Shown here: piece by piece, positions 1-7,775 of the stretch | How the letters are laid out: every line of letters starts with the position of its first letter | Numbering within the stretch: position 1 is the stretch's first letter | Origin: JACNLC01 sp964607375 | GTDB lineage: Bacteria; Fidelibacterota; Marinisomatia; SCGC-AAA003-L08; JACNLC01 | Assembly (NCBI GenBank): GCA_964607375.1 | Contig: CAZSJY010000061.1 | Span: forward strand, 1 to 11,150 | DNA: 11,150 nucleotides | Direction: 5' to 3' | The notes under the pieces: model-generated | What the model was told of the DNA's origin: nothing | Databases searched by the model: none | The model's input: the letters and a program-made list of their open reading frames with translations, nothing else | Translations under genes and position numbers: made by a program

Positions 1-11
1 AGTTTATCAAA

Positions 12-41
12 TTGAATAATAAACTCATAAAAAACTATAAA
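12..41 (+). promoter_or_regulatory. Candidate sigma70-like promoter of the TonB receptor
   Basis: TTGAAT (12-17) and TATAAA (36-41) are separated by 18 bases, which fits a housekeeping-type -35/-10 pair (4 of 6 and 5 of 6 consensus matches). Transcription would start near base 48 and leave a leader of about 20 bases. An inverted repeat, AGTTTAT (1-7) and ATAAACT (19-25), brackets the -35 element and could be an operator, but the window edge prevents judging whether it is the tail of something else. In AT-rich DNA such matches arise by chance, so this is a candidate only. Confidence 0.4.
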
Positions 42-57
42 GCGGGATGTAACAGTT

Positions 58-63
58 AAGGGA
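58..63 (+). promoter_or_regulatory. Ribosome binding site of the TonB receptor
   Basis: AAGGGA lies 5 bases before the ATG at 69. It is a moderate match to the anti-Shine-Dalgarno sequence and supports this ATG as the start, in agreement with the signal peptide that follows immediately. Confidence 0.5.
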
Positions 64-68
64 TAGAT

Positions 69-2537
69 ATGCCTATCAAAGTTAACAAACTTCTATTATT
101 TTTCATTTTATTACATTGCTTGTTTTCTCAGACAAACGGAATCATTTCTGGAACTGTTTTGGATAAAGCCACTCAACAATCATTACCAGGTGCAAATATC
201 ATAATTGAAAAATTAGGTATCGGAACTGCTTCAGATTTGGACGGAAACTTCAGGCTCTATAAAATTCCGATTGGGACACAGCACCTCAGGGTGAGTATGA
301 TGGGATATGAAGATAGAATCTTTCTGAATATCCCTGTAACATCAGCGAGACCAATCAATATTATTGCTGAGCTTGATGTTCAGCCAATAATAGGTGAAAC
401 AGTTGAAGTCAAAAGCAAAGCATTTACTCGATCAAAAAGCTCAACGGTTTCCACTATGCATGTGGATTTAGCTGAAATCAAAAGTGATCCTGGTGGAGCA
501 TACGATATACAGAGAGTTGTACAATCTTTACCATCAGTAACTACAGCATCAGATCAAGAGAATGAGATTATCTCTCGCGGTGGATTACCTGGAGAAAATT
601 TATTTTTACTCGATAATATTGAAATTCAGAATCCTAATCACTTTGGTTTTGAAGGTGCAGGTGGTGGACCTGTGAATATGATCAATCCAGCGTTTGTTCG
701 TGAAATTGAATTCACTCCGGGAGCATTTTCAGCGAAGTATGGAGACAAAGCCAGTAGCGTAATGGATATTACTTTACGAGATGGATCTCGCGAAGAATTT
801 GAGTATGATTTTGATTTATCAATGTCTGGTGCAGGGACTAATTTTGAAGGTCCAATTGGTGGAAAAGGCTCGTTTATGGCGAGTAGTAAATGGAGTTACC
901 TTGATTTAGTTGTTAAGAATTTGGGTATGACAGCAGTTCCGAAATATTCAAGCCATCAAGCAAAAGTGGTATATGATTTATCTCAAATGAACAGATTAAC
1001 TTTTAATTATTTGTTAGCATTTGATGAAATCCATATCAAAGGTGAAAATGAAGTGGTTTCTAAAGGAGCTGAAAATGTTGATTGGAAAAGTAGAACCGAT
1101 GTTGCTGGATTATCCTTGCGGACACTACTCGGTAAAATTGGTTATGGTGTTACCACTTTATCATCAGTCAAGTTAGACCAAAATACTATGGTTTATAGGA
1201 ATGGGGATACAGAACAAAAATATTTTACACGCAATAATTTGAATTTTGAAAATACTTTAAAATCTGATTGGACATTCAAACTTATAGGATTTGAGATGCT
1301 TACAGGGTTATCTGCAAAACAGTTGGATGTTGGTTTTGACCAATGGGCAGATGCAGATACTATTTGGACTTATGATACGAGTTTTTGGAATGGAAATGAA
1401 TGGGATTTCTCTGCACTCGATGAAATAACCGAACCTGTTGTAACTGGATTTGCACAAACAACTCCTGAATGGGATTTTATCTCCGATGATATCGCCTATA
1501 AATTTGCACATTACATTGAATTTCATAAATCAGTTTTGAATAAATTAAATTTTAGATTTGGACTTAGAACAGATTATTTTACAGAAACTAAAGAATCCGT
1601 TTATTCACCAAGAGCCAATGTTGAGTTTGGAATCAATCAAATTTCAACCATTCATTTTGGAATTGGAAGACATTACCAATTCCCTCCTAATTATTTAGTA
1701 TTTAGGGATGAGAAAAACAGATATCTGAAATCAAAATACTCTGACCAAATAATTTTAGGGTATGAGCATTATTTAGATTCTGATTTAAGATTATCTCTCG
1801 AAACTTACTATAAAAAACATGAAAATATTCCGACTCAATACTATTGGTCTCATAATAGTGATGAGATTGTAGAGGAACATCTGAATGAATGGTTAAATGA
1901 AGGAAAAGCAAGAAGTTATGGTCTTGAATTTTTCGTCCAAAAGAAAATGATGAATAATTGGCACGGATTAATCAGCTATGCTTGGAGTCATTCAGAAGCT
2001 TCAGATGTGAGAAATATATTTGGTGCATCAGAATTGGATGATGCAAATCCAGGTGATAATTGGTATGATTGGGATTTTGATATAAGACATCAACTTACTA
2101 TAATTGGTGGTTGGAAAAAGAAATTCCACACAGAACAATGGTATAATGATTTGAAACAAAAAACGTTGTATAAAGTGTTTTCTAGTGTGTTTGGGATGAT
2201 AAACCCTTTAGCCGATGAGATTGAACTGAGTTTTAGATTTGGCTATAATTCAGGTCGCCCATTTACAAAAAAAGATTATGATGAAGCAACAATGAGATGG
2301 CTTGTTGATGAAAATGTAGAATGGAATACAAATCGATTTCCTGAATACCACAGGTTTGATATTTTATTCCAACGGAGATACCATTTCAAAAAGGTGAATC
2401 TAGTTACATTTATTGATGTAATGAATATTTACAATAGGAATAATATTTGGGATTACAGTTATAATTCTGATGGCACCAAAGATAAAGTATGGCAATATCA
2501 AACATTTCCGGTTGGTGGATTTACATTAGAGTTTTAG
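69..2537 (+). CDS. TonB-dependent outer-membrane receptor (SusC/CarboxypepD_reg-like type)
   Basis: This 822-residue protein is an outer-membrane gated channel that would import a scarce ligand using energy from TonB-ExbB-ExbD. Residues 1-21 are a signal peptide (hydrophobic core LLLFFILLHCLFS). Residues 24-105 form a carboxypeptidase-regulatory-like beta-sandwich (ISGTV...LPGANI...G.ASDLDGNF...VSMMGYE), the usual N-terminal extension in FCB-group receptors. Residues of about 130-240 are the plug, with the typical ISRGG...LLDNIEI...INPAFV..IEF..GAFSAKYGDK run. The remainder is aromatic-rich beta-barrel ending in F822, the normal BamA-recognised C-terminus. The length is normal for the family. 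It lies opposite to and converges with the cytochrome block, 50 bases apart, so it is not in the same operon. The substrate cannot be read from sequence; iron or heme uptake would suit the heme-rich neighbours, but that is inference. Confidence 0.93.
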   Translation: MPIKVNKLLLFFILLHCLFSQTNGIISGTVLDKATQQSLPGANIIIEKLGIGTASDLDGNFRLYKIPIGTQHLRVSMMGYEDRIFLNIPVTSARPINIIAELDVQPIIGETVEVKSKAFTRSKSSTVSTMHVDLAEIKSDPGGAYDIQRVVQSLPSVTTASDQENEIISRGGLPGENLFLLDNIEIQNPNHFGFEGAGGGPVNMINPAFVREIEFTPGAFSAKYGDKASSVMDITLRDGSREEFEYDFDLSMSGAGTNFEGPIGGKGSFMASSKWSYLDLVVKNLGMTAVPKYSSHQAKVVYDLSQMNRLTFNYLLAFDEIHIKGENEVVSKGAENVDWKSRTDVAGLSLRTLLGKIGYGVTTLSSVKLDQNTMVYRNGDTEQKYFTRNNLNFENTLKSDWTFKLIGFEMLTGLSAKQLDVGFDQWADADTIWTYDTSFWNGNEWDFSALDEITEPVVTGFAQTTPEWDFISDDIAYKFAHYIEFHKSVLNKLNFRFGLRTDYFTETKESVYSPRANVEFGINQISTIHFGIGRHYQFPPNYLVFRDEKNRYLKSKYSDQIILGYEHYLDSDLRLSLETYYKKHENIPTQYYWSHNSDEIVEEHLNEWLNEGKARSYGLEFFVQKKMMNNWHGLISYAWSHSEASDVRNIFGASELDDANPGDNWYDWDFDIRHQLTIIGGWKKKFHTEQWYNDLKQKTLYKVFSSVFGMINPLADEIELSFRFGYNSGRPFTKKDYDEATMRWLVDENVEWNTNRFPEYHRFDILFQRRYHFKKVNLVTFIDVMNIYNRNNIWDYSYNSDGTKDKVWQYQTFPVGGFTLEF

Positions 2538-2587
2538 TTTGTTTAATAACTCTACATAAATCCTAACCAATAGCTATCAACAATTAA

Positions 2588-4579
2588 CTAATCACCGCTT
2601 TCTTCAGCTTTTTCTTCTTGCGCTACTTTTTTTATCATTTCTTCGCGAGTATGATAGGTAACCATATCTTTCATTTCTTTTTTGAGATAATTTTCGGTTT
2701 CTTTTTTAGCTTCTTCAAGGTGTGCAGGATGTTCGTGAGCATAATGTTCTTCTGCCATTGTACCGGTTATCCAGGAAGTATTCATTGGGTAAATATCAGG
2801 ACTATAAACTGTTGAATATAAATGCCAAACAAGTATTGCTAAAGTTGCAAGCCAAGCCTCCCAATAATGAATAACTAATGCAATATCCAACGCTCCTTTT
2901 GGTAGAAAATGAATGAAGTAATTATCAAACCATAACAATAATCCGGTTATAATCATTACAGCAGTTCCCCAAATTAATGCCCAGTATTCTATTTTTTCAA
3001 CATAACTAAATCTACCAAATGCAGGTGGGTTTTGTCGTTTACCAATATAGTACAAAATACGCTGTCCAAATTGCTTAAAGTCAATCCATTCCGGCATCAT
3101 ATCACAAAAAAATTCTTTTCCTCTCTTAGTAAATAAGAGAAATAGAATATGCCAAATGATAGTAATAATAAAAATAACAGCAGAAATCCTATGAATGAGA
3201 CCTCTAAATTCAAAACTACCCATTGCATAAAAGATTTTACCAATCCACGATTCACTAAATCTTAGAGCAAAACCTGTGATAACCAATGCAGTGAAACTGA
3301 GCATCAAAGAAGTATGTTGCCATACTTCGTGTGGTGTCATTCGTCGGACTTGAGGTTTTTTCATAAATTTTCTAATTTGTTTTGTTAAATCTAAAAACCA
3401 GTGGATAAGCATAAATCCTATTGTGAATAAAATAACAGCAATATATATGTCTTCAATAATTCCAGCGATTGGTGTGCGAAGTCCTTTCCCAGCGATTCCA
3501 TGAATTGGACTTGCGGCTAATTCTTCAGAAATACCAGGATGACATTCTCCGCAAGTGTGTTGTAGATTCTCGGGGTGAATTGCTGAAGTTGAATCTGTAC
3601 TTTGTAGTATTCGATGAACTCCGTGGCACGATGCACAATTTGCAACTCGAGAATCACCTGTTTTACTTTTTAATCCATGATAACTGTCAATGAAAGATGT
3701 GAGTTTTCCTGCGGGCAATCCATATTTCTCATTTAAAACTGCTGAATCGTGGCAAGGTGAGCAAGTTTCTTTTGCTACTCGTGCACTTGATACTGGTGAT
3801 CTTTGATCATCTGGAGATATAATTCCGTGCTCTCCGTGGCAATGAGTACAAACAGGAGCATCAGTTTCACCGCGTTCAACTAACTGTCCGTGAATTCCTT
3901 CCCAAAAATCGCTTTCCACACCTTTGTGGCATTGTCCACAAGTTTTTGGAATGTTGAAGTGATTAATAGATGATTCATTTTCACCGGGAGAAAGAATTTT
4001 ATGTGCTGAACCATTAGTAGAGTGACAATCATTACAGGTTGCGGCAAAATACACCCCACCCATAGATGCTTTTCCATGAACACTTCCTTCGTAAATCTCA
4101 ATTGGGTGATCAATTAGTATGTCATACTTTTGAGTAATGTTTAGGTTTTCATGGCACTTTCCACAGGTTTTAGGTAGATTAATTGGATGAGTTTTGGATT
4201 TTTTTATATCAGAAGGCAAAACATCGTGATATCCGTGGCAATCAAAACAATGTGGCATATCCTCACACGATCCAATTACAGACCGACCATGAGCTTGATA
4301 TTGATCTGAAATATCATCGTGACAAGCCCTGCATCCTTCACAAGCATCAGTAAACTCATCATCTTCAGAGTGAGGAATAGTTTCTTTGTTTGTGTGACAG
4401 TCCAAACATTCTAAATCTTCGTGTATAGAATTGGCAATATCTTGTTCAAAATCTGTATCATGAATACTTGTTTCGTGGCAATCAATACAAGAATCGCTGT
4501 CGATAAATTCAACATCGTATTGAGAAAACCCAACAACAAATAGCGTAACAAAAATTGATAGATATTTTAAATATTTCAT
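2588..4579 (-). CDS. Inner-membrane cytochrome bc fusion: 11 c-hemes plus cytochrome b domain (CbcL-like)
   Basis: This 663-residue protein probably exchanges electrons between membrane quinones and periplasmic cytochromes. A signal peptide (residues 1-20, ending GFSQ) is followed by eleven CXXCH sites at residues 31, 58, 83, 111, 139, 182, 214, 244, 273, 315 and 343. A membrane domain follows, with about five helices (near 373-397, 418-441, 460-484, 531-552, 565-590) and histidines suited to b-heme ligation (H393, H417, H422, H463, H477, H571, H586), resembling the cytochrome b561 / formate-dehydrogenase-gamma fold. The tail after 610 is charged and helical. Geobacter CbcL has the same architecture with nine c-hemes. 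I chose the ATG at 4579: an ATG at 4609 in the same frame would add ten residues before the signal peptide and overlap the regulator gene. The gene follows that regulator by 13 bases and is probably co-transcribed with it. No Shine-Dalgarno sequence is visible. Confidence 0.9.
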   Translation of the reverse strand: MKYLKYLSIFVTLFVVGFSQYDVEFIDSDSCIDCHETSIHDTDFEQDIANSIHEDLECLDCHTNKETIPHSEDDEFTDACEGCRACHDDISDQYQAHGRSVIGSCEDMPHCFDCHGYHDVLPSDIKKSKTHPINLPKTCGKCHENLNITQKYDILIDHPIEIYEGSVHGKASMGGVYFAATCNDCHSTNGSAHKILSPGENESSINHFNIPKTCGQCHKGVESDFWEGIHGQLVERGETDAPVCTHCHGEHGIISPDDQRSPVSSARVAKETCSPCHDSAVLNEKYGLPAGKLTSFIDSYHGLKSKTGDSRVANCASCHGVHRILQSTDSTSAIHPENLQHTCGECHPGISEELAASPIHGIAGKGLRTPIAGIIEDIYIAVILFTIGFMLIHWFLDLTKQIRKFMKKPQVRRMTPHEVWQHTSLMLSFTALVITGFALRFSESWIGKIFYAMGSFEFRGLIHRISAVIFIITIIWHILFLLFTKRGKEFFCDMMPEWIDFKQFGQRILYYIGKRQNPPAFGRFSYVEKIEYWALIWGTAVMIITGLLLWFDNYFIHFLPKGALDIALVIHYWEAWLATLAILVWHLYSTVYSPDIYPMNTSWITGTMAEEHYAHEHPAHLEEAKKETENYLKKEMKDMVTYHTREEMIKKVAQEEKAEESGD

Positions 4580-4592
4580 AGTTAACTTTTTT

Positions 4593-5084
4593 CTATTCGG
4601 ATACTTCATATACTGTTTTCTTTAAAAATGATTTAAGATTGCTAAATGGTTCTAAATTTCCATAAATAGGACAAAGTCTGCAATCTTCTTCTTTGCATAT
4701 ATTCCCTTTATTTTTGACTATCCAACAAGGTTCTGTAACACTTTTGAAAGCATCACAATTTGCACGGTCTTCCGATGTGCATTGTTTTATGTTCCAACAA
4801 GGGATAAGTGATAATTGAGATTTAATCCCGGCAATGTTCAATCCAATAACTTCCATTAGATAACGAATGTAGTTTAATCGTTCAACATCTGTTCGAGAAT
4901 ATAACCGATGTTGTGATTCTGTTCTGTGTGGCAGAATCAACCCGGAGCTTTCGTGCATCCGTAAAGTATGCACAGACATACCAATCATATCTGCTACTAC
5001 TCCGATTGTAAAAACTGGTCTTTCGTCGTCATTTAGATTTCTTTGAATGTCAGTAATGTTCTTGTTCATAATGAATTTATACAT
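4593..5084 (-). CDS. MerR-family regulator (HspR-like DNA-binding domain) with a seven-cysteine C-terminal domain
   Basis: This 163-residue regulator would bind promoter DNA as a dimer. Residues 24-92 are a MerR-type winged helix: helix-turn-helix around 27-46, wing around 54-63 (ending RLYS), then the RTDVERLNYI helix and a GLNIAGIK segment typical of the HspR/MlrA-like branch. Residues 96-141 carry seven cysteines (C96, C102, C110, C120, C130, C135, C138), with CW at 96 and 120 and a closing CPIYG. This looks like the small 'two-CW' cysteine domain found attached to bacterial signalling proteins, and it could hold a metal or Fe-S centre or respond by disulfide formation. It sits between a terminator and the 11-heme bc gene, so that gene is its likeliest target. 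An internal ATG at 5069 is an alternative start; neither start has a Shine-Dalgarno sequence. Confidence 0.88.
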   Translation of the reverse strand: MYKFIMNKNITDIQRNLNDDERPVFTIGVVADMIGMSVHTLRMHESSGLILPHRTESQHRLYSRTDVERLNYIRYLMEVIGLNIAGIKSQLSLIPCWNIKQCTSEDRANCDAFKSVTEPCWIVKNKGNICKEEDCRLCPIYGNLEPFSNLKSFLKKTVYEVSE

Positions 5085-5090
5085 ATAATC

Positions 5091-5132
5091 ATATACCGTA
5101 ATATACCAATAAACCTATATTGAAAAATATAG
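5091..5132 (-). promoter_or_regulatory. Candidate operator/promoter region of the regulator and bc-fusion unit
   Basis: Two ordered repeats lie in the short space between the upstream terminator and the regulator start. One is an inverted repeat, CTATATT (5115-5121) and AATATAG (5126-5132), with a 4-base centre. The other is a direct repeat of ATATACC (5091-5097 and 5101-5107), with a period of 10 bases, about one helical turn. Because the terminator isolates the unit, a promoter must lie here, and autoregulation by the MerR protein is plausible. I could not place a convincing -35/-10 pair with the 19-base spacer typical of MerR-controlled promoters. Confidence 0.4.
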
Positions 5133-5148
5133 ATTTGTTGCAGAGAAT

Positions 5149-5182
5149 AAAAAAGGGGAATACAAAAAAGTATTCCCCTTTT
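5149..5182 (-). terminator. Intrinsic terminator after the 17-heme bc fusion gene
   Basis: On the minus strand a perfect 13-base-pair stem (arms 5170-5182 and 5151-5163, including GGGGAATAC/GTATTCCCC) with a 6-base loop runs into a U tract (T6, then ATT). It begins 21 bases after the stop of the 17-heme gene and separates it from the regulator unit. The other strand also ends in a short T run, so it might work in both directions, but no plus-strand gene ends here. Confidence 0.9.
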
Positions 5183-5203
5183 ATTAGACAATTTGAAAAC
5201 TAA

Positions 5204-7699
5204 CTATAGAAAAGTTCCAACCAAAATCAGAACAAGGAGAATTAATCCGATTAAGAGAAAAGAATAACCAAGGAAAATTAAAACTCTATGTTTCCATTTC
5301 TTCTGTGGGTTAGTCAATAATTCTTGATAATTATTTTCATCGAGCACTTCTTTTTGCAATGGTCTTTCATCTTCAAATTTCTCTTCAGTTAAATGTCCTG
5401 AGAAAATCACATCATCCATAGGGAATGCTCCAGGACGCAAATGAGTATTGAAGAAATGTACAGTAAAAATAAATGCTGTTGCTAACAAAGCTTCTTCCGA
5501 ATGAATAATATGAGCGGCATTGAGTAACCACCCTGGGAAAAGGCGTGTAAATACTTCAGGGAACCACAATGTTAGTCCTGATAGCCCAATTGCAAACATT
5601 CCCCAAAAAACTGCAAAATAGTCAAATTTTTCCCAATATGTCCATTTCCCAAATTTAGGTTCTTCTTTTTTAGCACCTATAAAATAAGCCATATGATTAA
5701 AGAAGTCCTTTGCATCCTGCCAATTTGGAACCAAACTATTTGGTCCCCAGAATAGCCCTTTTTCTTTTTTGGCGAGAGATTTGTATAACAACATTCCCAG
5801 GTGAATAACGAAAACAAGTCCCATAATAAAAGCCGCAGTACGATGTGCAAGTGCAGCTGCTTTAAATCCAATAATATTATGAACTAACCAATTAGCCATA
5901 TCAGAGTGACTATATTTAAGCGGTAGTCCAGTTCCAGCTAATGTTAAAAATGATCCAGCCATACCAATGTGTAATAATCGATGTGTTCTAGTGAATCGTT
6001 TTACTCGTTTCTTTGATTTTGTTGGTCTATGAATAGGACCTTCTAAAATCCGTTTAATTAATAATCTAATTAACCATAATAGCGTATGTCCACCAAAAAT
6101 TGTTAATGTTATGATGAGCAACCAAACCATGAAAACATGTATAGTGTTTAGCACTGGATTTTGTGTTTCCATCATAGGTGTATAGTGTTCAAGATACTGC
6201 ACGAAGTTTAAATTTACCTCTTCATGGCATTGTCCACAGGTTTCCATAATTTTATTTTGACCAATAGACGATTCGGGATGATCACTAGGAAGAATTGAGT
6301 GATTGTCGTGACATGAAACACAAGTTGCAAAATCTTCTCCCTGATAACCTAGTTGGTACATTTGTCCGTGGTAAGAAGTGTTGTAACCTTCAAGTACATG
6401 TGCATTTAATTGAAAACGCATCGTAATTTCACGATTATCATGACACCTAGCACAAAGCTCTATTTCAGATTGACCAAAAAATTGTTCATCTGATTTTTGA
6501 ATACGCTGGTCATCGTGGCAATCAATACAAGACGGAGCTTCTTTGTGACCTTTTTGTCTCGATATAAAATGTGTAGATTTTTCGTATTGTGCCTGTTGTG
6601 CAGGATGACAATCATCACAAGATTTTTCTAATGCCCTGTCGTTTGTATGTTTTGGTGCCATATAGTGATAAGTATGGCAATTACCACAATTTGATGCTTC
6701 ACCTTTTTCAATTTTCTCAAGTTCTTCTCTATGAATTGCTCCGTGAGCATCGTTAGAACCGGTTATTAGTTTCCCTGTATGACATTTCAAACAAACTTGA
6801 TCAAGCTCTATATCGAAAATGCTTGTGATATTTCCACCAATCATTTCAGTTTCGTGACCAGTATGACACACAACGCAAGTAACCATTGCAGGATCATGGT
6901 TGTCGATTGGTGTATGAATTGATTCTTGATATCCTTCGTGACATGAAATACATACATTATCTAACTTATCAATTGAAACTAAACTGTTATCATCTCTGGG
7001 TGATAAAACTCCATGCTTTGCGTGACAGTTTGAACAAACAGGCGCTTTTAGATTTCCGCTTTCAAGTTGAGTATAATGTCCACTTAAAAAGTAATTTTCT
7101 ACTTTTTCTTCGTGACAGTTTCTGCAAGTTTCAGCAAGATGGAGCTTCCATCCATGTGTAGTATATTCTTCTTTTTCTAATTTGTTATGTGGTGAATGGC
7201 AAGAAACACAAGTAACATCAGCAGTTTCAGTTTCTTCGTGCCAATGTGCTGAATGCAAAAAGTCATTTACAATATCGTTATGGCAAACACCACAAACTTC
7301 TCGTGGTTGTCCCTGCCACTTAATTTTATGTTGACCATGGCAATCAGAACACTTAGGGACATTTGTATATCCTTTTTCAATTAAAGGAGTATGAAATCCA
7401 TTGTTAAACTCTTCTTGAATATCTTCGTGACATGTTCCACAGTCTGGGAGTTGTAAAAATTCAGAATGAGGATAATCTTCAAAATCTTCCAAATCTTGGT
7501 GACAATCTGTACAACTGAAATCTTCGTGTGGAGTATCAATAAAATGATCTGAAGTTACATAAAGAGTATGGGTCAGTCCATATTTAGTTGTTTCAAGGGA
7601 TTCATCGCTGTGGCATTCTTCACAAGCTTCGTTGTCTTGTGTGTACAAAAATGATGTTGTAAAAAGTAAAATCGTGAAAATTAAATTTAATTTTTTCAT
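5204..7699 (-). CDS. Inner-membrane cytochrome bc fusion: 17 c-hemes plus cytochrome b domain
   Basis: This 831-residue protein is the largest cytochrome here and probably joins the quinone pool to a long periplasmic heme wire. A signal peptide (1-21, ending LYTQ) precedes seventeen CXXCH sites at residues 26, 63, 87, 117, 136, 164, 192, 222, 250, 275, 303, 338, 361, 391, 416, 460 and 488. Membrane helices lie near 518-546, 574-594, 608-637, 693-712 and 727-749, with an extra C-terminal helix at 806-829 that the 11-heme paralogue lacks. Candidate b-heme ligands include H538, H573, H577, H619, H633, H733 and H748. The layout is CbcL-like but has eight more c-hemes than CbcL. It has no Shine-Dalgarno sequence and begins only 29 bases after a strong terminator, then ends in its own terminator, so it looks monocistronic or dependent on read-through. 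The physiological direction of electron transfer is not shown by the sequence. Confidence 0.9.
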   Translation of the reverse strand: MKKLNLIFTILLFTTSFLYTQDNEACEECHSDESLETTKYGLTHTLYVTSDHFIDTPHEDFSCTDCHQDLEDFEDYPHSEFLQLPDCGTCHEDIQEEFNNGFHTPLIEKGYTNVPKCSDCHGQHKIKWQGQPREVCGVCHNDIVNDFLHSAHWHEETETADVTCVSCHSPHNKLEKEEYTTHGWKLHLAETCRNCHEEKVENYFLSGHYTQLESGNLKAPVCSNCHAKHGVLSPRDDNSLVSIDKLDNVCISCHEGYQESIHTPIDNHDPAMVTCVVCHTGHETEMIGGNITSIFDIELDQVCLKCHTGKLITGSNDAHGAIHREELEKIEKGEASNCGNCHTYHYMAPKHTNDRALEKSCDDCHPAQQAQYEKSTHFISRQKGHKEAPSCIDCHDDQRIQKSDEQFFGQSEIELCARCHDNREITMRFQLNAHVLEGYNTSYHGQMYQLGYQGEDFATCVSCHDNHSILPSDHPESSIGQNKIMETCGQCHEEVNLNFVQYLEHYTPMMETQNPVLNTIHVFMVWLLIITLTIFGGHTLLWLIRLLIKRILEGPIHRPTKSKKRVKRFTRTHRLLHIGMAGSFLTLAGTGLPLKYSHSDMANWLVHNIIGFKAAALAHRTAAFIMGLVFVIHLGMLLYKSLAKKEKGLFWGPNSLVPNWQDAKDFFNHMAYFIGAKKEEPKFGKWTYWEKFDYFAVFWGMFAIGLSGLTLWFPEVFTRLFPGWLLNAAHIIHSEEALLATAFIFTVHFFNTHLRPGAFPMDDVIFSGHLTEEKFEDERPLQKEVLDENNYQELLTNPQKKWKHRVLIFLGYSFLLIGLILLVLILVGTFL

Positions 7700-7728
7700 T
7701 ATATACAGTTATTTGAATATATTTTGAT

Positions 7729-7765
7729 AAAAAAAACTGCCTTTACCATGCTGATAAAGGCAGTT
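7729..7765 (-). terminator. Intrinsic terminator after the c554-like gene
   Basis: On the minus strand an 11-base-pair perfect stem, AACTGCCTTTA (7755-7765) with TAAAGGCAGTT (7735-7745), has a 9-base loop and merges into a run of eight T (7736-7729). It begins 10 bases after the stop codon at 7776. This is a textbook rho-independent terminator. Confidence 0.92.
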
Positions 7766-7775
7766 CAAGTTTTGC

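Noticed and set aside
2527..2554. Inverted repeat TAGAGTT/AACTCTA at the end of the TonB receptor gene as a terminator
   Set aside because: The stem is only 7 pairs, AT-rich, has a 14-base loop, overlaps the stop codon and has no T tract on either strand.
4580..4609. Upstream ATG at 4609 as the start of the 11-heme bc fusion
   Set aside because: It would add a charged ten-residue extension before an otherwise complete signal peptide and overlap the regulator gene; the ATG at 4579 gives a normal exported protein.
6886..7161. Open frame of 91 codons on the plus strand inside the 17-heme gene, and similar frames elsewhere
   Set aside because: These are antisense or shifted shadows of the long cytochrome and receptor genes; they show no signal peptide, domain or ribosome binding site of their own.
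3540..7660. Recurring short DNA strings (such as tcgtggca and tcgtgaca) as a possible repeat array or CRISPR
   Set aside because: They are the reverse complement of codons for CXXCH heme sites; spacing is irregular and fully explained by protein coding.
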